Source: JBHJGU01 sp050331475 (GTDB lineage: Bacteria; Pseudomonadota; Alphaproteobacteria; Caulobacterales; Maricaulaceae). From it: a DNA stretch of 8,804 bases. Below, piece after piece: positions 5,187-8,804 of the stretch. Position 1 is the first letter of the stretch. The number at the start of each line of letters is the position of its first letter. Position numbers and translations under genes: made by a program. A model generated the notes under the pieces. The model was not told the origin of the DNA, made no database searches, and worked only from the letters and a program-made list of their open reading frames with translations. The DNA lies in contig JBHJGU010000117.1 of assembly GCA_050331475.1 (NCBI GenBank), positions 1 to 8,804 on the forward strand, written 5' to 3'.

Positions 5187-8100
5187 ATGATCCGGAACTG
5201 GCTTTTGGGCTGCGCCGCGTTGGGCGCGGTGTCCACGGCGATTGCGCAAGACGACGGCACGCGGCTGTTGCGCCAACCCGCGGTGCATGGCGACACGTTG
5301 GTGTTCGTCTATGGCGGCGACCTGTGGGCGGCCGGGCTCGACGGGGCTAATCCGCGCCGGTTGACCACCCACCCCGCCGACGAGCGCGAACCCCACATCA
5401 GCCCGGACGGCCAATACATCGCCTTCACCGCCGACGTGGAAGAGAACACGGACGTTTATGTCGTTCCCACCGCGGGCGGCCCCGCCCAACGGATGACCTG
5501 GCACCCGCGCGATGATCGTGCGGTGGGCTGGACGCCGGACGGCGCGGTGATGATCGCCTCAACCCGCGGGGTCAATCACGGCCGCTCCGCCCAGCTTTTC
5601 ACCCAAACGCCCGACCAAGCTGTGCCGGAAAAACGGATGGAGGCGCGCTTTGTTCAAGGCGACCTGCACCCGGACGGTCGGCTGGCCTATCTGCCCACAC
5701 GCATTGCCTATAACGGGCTTTATGGCGGCTCCGCAGGCTGGCGGAACCATCGCGGCGGCGCGACCGTCACGCTGCATATCCTTTCCGCGGACGGCGAAAC
5801 CGCCCAACATATTGAAAGCGATCGGATCAATGATATCGCGCCCTTCTGGATGGGCGATACGGTCTATTTCCTCTCCGACCGGGACGATGAGAGCCTTGCG
5901 CTTTACACGCTCGAGCCGGACAGCGAGACGATCACCAAAGTCCATTCCGAAGCGCCCTGGGACATTCGCTGGGCGGACGGGCATGGGGACACGATCGTGT
6001 TCGAAGCCGGCGGTCGGCTGAAAACCTTCGATTTAAAGAGCGGCGAGGTGCGCGAGATCGTCGTCACCTTGCCCGGCGCCGGCCCGCAAATCGCCCCGCG
6101 TTGGGTGGACGCGAGCCAAACCATCACCTCCGCCGCCCTGTCGCCGAGCGCCAAGCGGGCGGTGTTCACCGCGCGTGGGGAGGTGTTCACGGTCCCGCTC
6201 GACAAAGGCTCCACACGCAATCTCACCAACACCGACGGGGTGCGGGAATACACCGCCCTCTGGTCGCCCAAAGGCGATCGGATCGCTTACCTCACCGATG
6301 ACGGCGGGGTGCAAAAACTCGCGATTACCGATCAGCGCGGCTTTGACGCCCCGGAGATCCTGACCTTGGGCGATGATCCGTTGTCATTCTATGCGTTAGC
6401 GGATTGGACGACCGATGGTCAGCGCATTCTTTACACCGACAATTTCTCTAACCTTTTCGCGATCGATTTAGAGACCGGGGCGCAGACCAAGCTTTCCACC
6501 GATGCGCGGCCCGACGACCTGCAAGTCGCCACGAGCCCGGACGGGGCGTGGGTCGCCTACACGGTGGAACGGGCGAACTTCTTGCGCGATCTCGAGCTTT
6601 ACCATTTCGAGAGCGGCGAACGGGTTCCGGTCAGCCGCGGTCAAGCGGATCTGGGCTCGCCGGTCTTCTCTCGCGACGGGCAATACCTCTATTTCACCGC
6701 CTCAACCAATGTGGGCCCCGTCCAGGTGGGGCTGAACATGACCAGCCAAGAACGCCCAAGACGGTACGGCATTTACGCCGCGGTTTTGGCCGCAAACGGC
6801 GTCTCGCCACTCGCCTTGGATGTGGGCGACGAAGCGGTGGAGGACGAGGATGCGGACGCCGCAGAAACGTCGGATGAAGAAACCGCAGATACCGCGGCTG
6901 ATGCTGAGGCCGATGACGAAACCAACGGCAAGGGCGACGGCGACGAAGACGCGGTCGTGGTCACGGTGGACGCCGAGGGGTTGAGCGACCGCGTGGTCGC
7001 TTTGCCCGTACCCGAACGGGCTTATGACGGCTTGATGGTCGGCGAAGACGGGGCGCTTTATTATATCGACTACGCCCAACCCGGCGGGGAAACCACACCG
7101 CCCGGCGCGGAACCCGTGGACAACAACGATTTCATCCGGTTCGACTTTGAAGAGCGCGCGGCGAGTGAGTTGCTTAGCGGCGTGCAGGGGGCGACGGTCA
7201 GCGGGGATGGAACCACGGTGTTGCTCCGCATGAATGGCGGGTTTAAGTTCGCCCAACTCGGCGCGGAGTTGGAGCTTAAGGACGTCGCGGTCGCGGACAT
7301 GCGCGCTTATGTGGATCCCTCTCACGAATGGGCGCAGATTTTCGACGAAGTCTGGCGCATGGAGGCAGGGTATTTCTACGATCCCGACCTGCACGGGCTC
7401 GATTGGGCTGGGGTACGCACGCGCTACGAGCCGCTCCTGGCGTATGTGGCGCGCCGTGAGGACCTCAATGTCCTACTCGCGGAAATGATTGGCGAATTCC
7501 AAGTGGGTCATAACCGTATCAACGGCGGAGACCTTTACGATCAATCCGGCGTCGCGCCCGGCCATTTGGGCGCTGACCTGAGCGTCGATCAAGAGCGCTA
7601 TCGCGTCGACAAAATCTACCGCGGCGCGCCGTGGACGCCTTTCGTGGACGCGCCGCTCGCCGCCCCGGGCTTGGGCGTCGAGGAGGGCGACTACATCGTC
7701 GCCCTAAACGGTAGCGAGCTCACCGCTGGGGACAACATCTACGCGCTTCTGCAAAACACCGCCGGCGAGATCGTCACTTTGCGCGTGAACGACACCCCGA
7801 GCCTGGACGGCGCGCGCGAGATCGTCATTCGGCCCAGCGACAATGCGGGCTTCCTGCGGCTGTGGGACTGGGTGGAGACCAATCGGGCCTATGTGGAGGC
7901 GCAGACCGACGGTCAGCTCGGCTATGTCTATCTGCCGAACACCGGCGGGCTGGGCTACGCGTTCTTCAACCGGATGTACTTCGCCCAAGCCGATAAAGCG
8001 GGGCTGATCTTTGACGAGCGCTCCAATGGCGGCGGTCAAGCGGCGGATTATTTCACCAACGTGCTGAGCCCCTTCCGCCTAAGCGGTTGGCTCGACCGGG

Positions 8101-8525
8101 TGGGCACGCCGTACAACACCCCCGCGGCCGCCCATTACGGGCCTAAAGCGATGCTGATTGACCAGGACGCCGGATCGGGCGGGGATTACTTGCCTTATGC
8201 GTTCCGGGCGCGCTCGATCGGCCCCCTGATTGGCACTCGGACGTGGGGCGGCTTGATCGGCATCTTCGCCAATCCGCCCTTGATCGATGGTGGAATCCTG
8301 ACGGTGCCGAACTTCCGCTTCTTCACGCCCGAGGGCGAATGGCGGATCGAAAACGAAGGCACCGCGCCGGATATCGAAGTGCGCCTCGACCCCGTAGCCA
8401 CCAACAATGGCGCGGACAATCAGCTTGATTACGCCATCAAAGCTGTCTCGGCGGCGGTGGAGACCTCCAACATCCTGGCGACGCCGCTGACCCCGCCGGC
8501 CACACCGACCGAAGTCGGCCGTTAA
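5187..8525 (+). CDS. Exported tricorn-like S41 family protease
   Basis: The 1112-residue protein matches tricorn protease homologues in length and order. Signal peptide: MIRNWLLGCAALGAVSTAIA, then QDDGT. A beta-propeller half follows with repeated TolB-like strands (SPDGQYIAF at 72, LWSPKGDRIAY at 358, TSPDGAWVAY at 449, SPVFSRDGQYLYFTA at 491), an acidic low-complexity linker (about 548-588), a second propeller remnant, a core segment (about 735-790), a PDZ domain (about 795-875, GVEEGDYIVALNG at 830) and the S41 catalytic domain (about 880-1085). Aligning with tricorn: His775 = His746, Ser997 in DAGSGGD = Ser965, Glu1055 in WRIENEG = Glu1023 (58-residue spacing identical) and Gly950 in DERSNGGG = Gly918. 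Ser745 and Asp966 are replaced by Gly774 and Gly998. The family cuts oligopeptides; here probably in the periplasm. The ATG at 5187 is chosen over the longer frame from 4980 because of GGGGAGAGGG just upstream and the signal peptide. Confidence 0.93.
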   Translation: MIRNWLLGCAALGAVSTAIAQDDGTRLLRQPAVHGDTLVFVYGGDLWAAGLDGANPRRLTTHPADEREPHISPDGQYIAFTADVEENTDVYVVPTAGGPAQRMTWHPRDDRAVGWTPDGAVMIASTRGVNHGRSAQLFTQTPDQAVPEKRMEARFVQGDLHPDGRLAYLPTRIAYNGLYGGSAGWRNHRGGATVTLHILSADGETAQHIESDRINDIAPFWMGDTVYFLSDRDDESLALYTLEPDSETITKVHSEAPWDIRWADGHGDTIVFEAGGRLKTFDLKSGEVREIVVTLPGAGPQIAPRWVDASQTITSAALSPSAKRAVFTARGEVFTVPLDKGSTRNLTNTDGVREYTALWSPKGDRIAYLTDDGGVQKLAITDQRGFDAPEILTLGDDPLSFYALADWTTDGQRILYTDNFSNLFAIDLETGAQTKLSTDARPDDLQVATSPDGAWVAYTVERANFLRDLELYHFESGERVPVSRGQADLGSPVFSRDGQYLYFTASTNVGPVQVGLNMTSQERPRRYGIYAAVLAANGVSPLALDVGDEAVEDEDADAAETSDEETADTAADAEADDETNGKGDGDEDAVVVTVDAEGLSDRVVALPVPERAYDGLMVGEDGALYYIDYAQPGGETTPPGAEPVDNNDFIRFDFEERAASELLSGVQGATVSGDGTTVLLRMNGGFKFAQLGAELELKDVAVADMRAYVDPSHEWAQIFDEVWRMEAGYFYDPDLHGLDWAGVRTRYEPLLAYVARREDLNVLLAEMIGEFQVGHNRINGGDLYDQSGVAPGHLGADLSVDQERYRVDKIYRGAPWTPFVDAPLAAPGLGVEEGDYIVALNGSELTAGDNIYALLQNTAGEIVTLRVNDTPSLDGAREIVIRPSDNAGFLRLWDWVETNRAYVEAQTDGQLGYVYLPNTGGLGYAFFNRMYFAQADKAGLIFDERSNGGGQAADYFTNVLSPFRLSGWLDRVGTPYNTPAAAHYGPKAMLIDQDAGSGGDYLPYAFRARSIGPLIGTRTWGGLIGIFANPPLIDGGILTVPNFRFFTPEGEWRIENEGTAPDIEVRLDPVATNNGADNQLDYAIKAVSAAVETSNILATPLTPPATPTEVGR

Positions 8526-8804
8526 GCCGTTTTCGGCGGTTTGCGTTGGTGCAGAAAATTAAAGCTGATGGACACGCGGTCTTCGCCAGACTCATTGGCG
8601 AGGACCGCGTGCTGCAACCAAGCGGGAAAAATCAACCCCACCCCGGGCTCAGGCGCGAATTGCACCGACCCACCATTATCAGAGGTTTTAGTCGTGGCGG
8701 GTACCGGCGTCATGGTCCGCGCGGCTACAGGATCGTAAAACTCAATGGCTCCGGCGGTTGTTTTGGCGGACAGATAGTAAACGCCGGAAAAAAACGCGCC
8801 CGGA
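8522..8804 (-). CDS. Putative 2-oxoglutarate/Fe(II)-dependent oxygenase, C-terminal part, cut by window edge
   Basis: Only the last 93 codons are present; the start lies beyond 8804. Seen: FFSGVYYLSA (4-13 of the fragment), GAIEFYDP (18-25), then PEPGVGLIFPAWLQHAV (51-67) and EDRVSISFNFLHQR (74-87). This order matches the family described as putative 2OG-Fe(II) oxygenase (TIGR02466 type), a double-stranded beta-helix fold. His65 in FPAWLQH should be the distal iron ligand and Arg76 in DRVSISFN the 2-oxoglutarate-binding arginine. The HxD/HxH iron pair normally sits just before the SGVYYL segment and would be just outside the window. Substrate unknown; members lie in varied contexts including tetratricopeptide fusions, which cannot be judged here. 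Its TAA stop shares the TTAA at 8522-8525 with the convergent tricorn-like gene. Confidence 0.85.
   Translation of the reverse strand, partial: PGAFFSGVYYLSAKTTAGAIEFYDPVAARTMTPVPATTKTSDNGGSVQFAPEPGVGLIFPAWLQHAVLANESGEDRVSISFNFLHQRKPPKTA

Noticed and set aside
5202..5213. Lipobox-like LLGC near the start of the tricorn-like protein (Cys9)
   Set aside because: Only eight residues precede the cysteine, too few for a lipoprotein signal; the later AIA cleavage site after a longer hydrophobic stretch fits a standard signal peptide.
6702..7394. 230-codon open frame on the minus strand opposite the tricorn-like gene
   Set aside because: Antisense shadow with no recognisable protein features and no ribosome site; it crosses the acidic linker coding region, which biases the opposite strand.

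Overview
The window looks like chromosomal DNA of a GC-rich alphaproteobacterium. The best clue is a well-formed sigma-EcfG type promoter (GGAAC, 16 bases, CGTT) in front of a small stress operon, because that sigma factor is specific to Alphaproteobacteria. The mixture of large exported peptidases with a tricorn-like S41 protein and a CocE/NonD hydrolase would suit marine Caulobacterales/Maricaulales- or Parvularculales-like groups, but the genus cannot be fixed from this sequence. No mobile element, CRISPR array, tRNA or rRNA was seen.

Layout. Everything from 4995 down to 1 is on the minus strand. Read in transcription order: a thioredoxin-like PRX_like1 protein (4995-4456), a small SNase-fold exported protein (4384-3935), an EcfG promoter (3902-3878), a 57-residue Pmp3/YqaE membrane peptide (3759-3586), a CsbD-family protein (3563-3384), a UUCG-loop terminator (3360-3336), a sigma70-like promoter (3274-3246), an exported CocE/NonD (S15-type) hydrolase (3197-1305), a single-pass membrane protein of unknown function (1247-705), a probable terminator (703-676), a hairpin-rich spacer, and the start of purD (540-1, cut by the window edge). 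Diverging from 4995, a 1112-residue exported tricorn-like S41 protease runs on the plus strand (5187-8525). It meets head-on a 2-oxoglutarate/Fe(II) oxygenase fragment (8804-8522, minus, cut by the window edge); the two genes share the tetranucleotide TTAA as their stop codons.

How the genes fit together. The purine gene purD is housekeeping. The yqaE-csbD pair is a self-contained general-stress unit with its own promoter and terminator. The hydrolase and the membrane protein downstream look like a second transcription unit ending in a terminator. The thioredoxin-like protein and the SNase-like protein may be co-transcribed (71-base gap). Two large exported peptidase-family proteins in one window suggest a peptide-scavenging lifestyle, but this is inference.

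No intergenic gap exceeds 200 bases. I see no convincing undescribed multi-gene system; the most useful observations are the EcfG-driven operon with its short membrane gene, and several active-site departures in the SNase-like, tricorn-like and CocE-like proteins.
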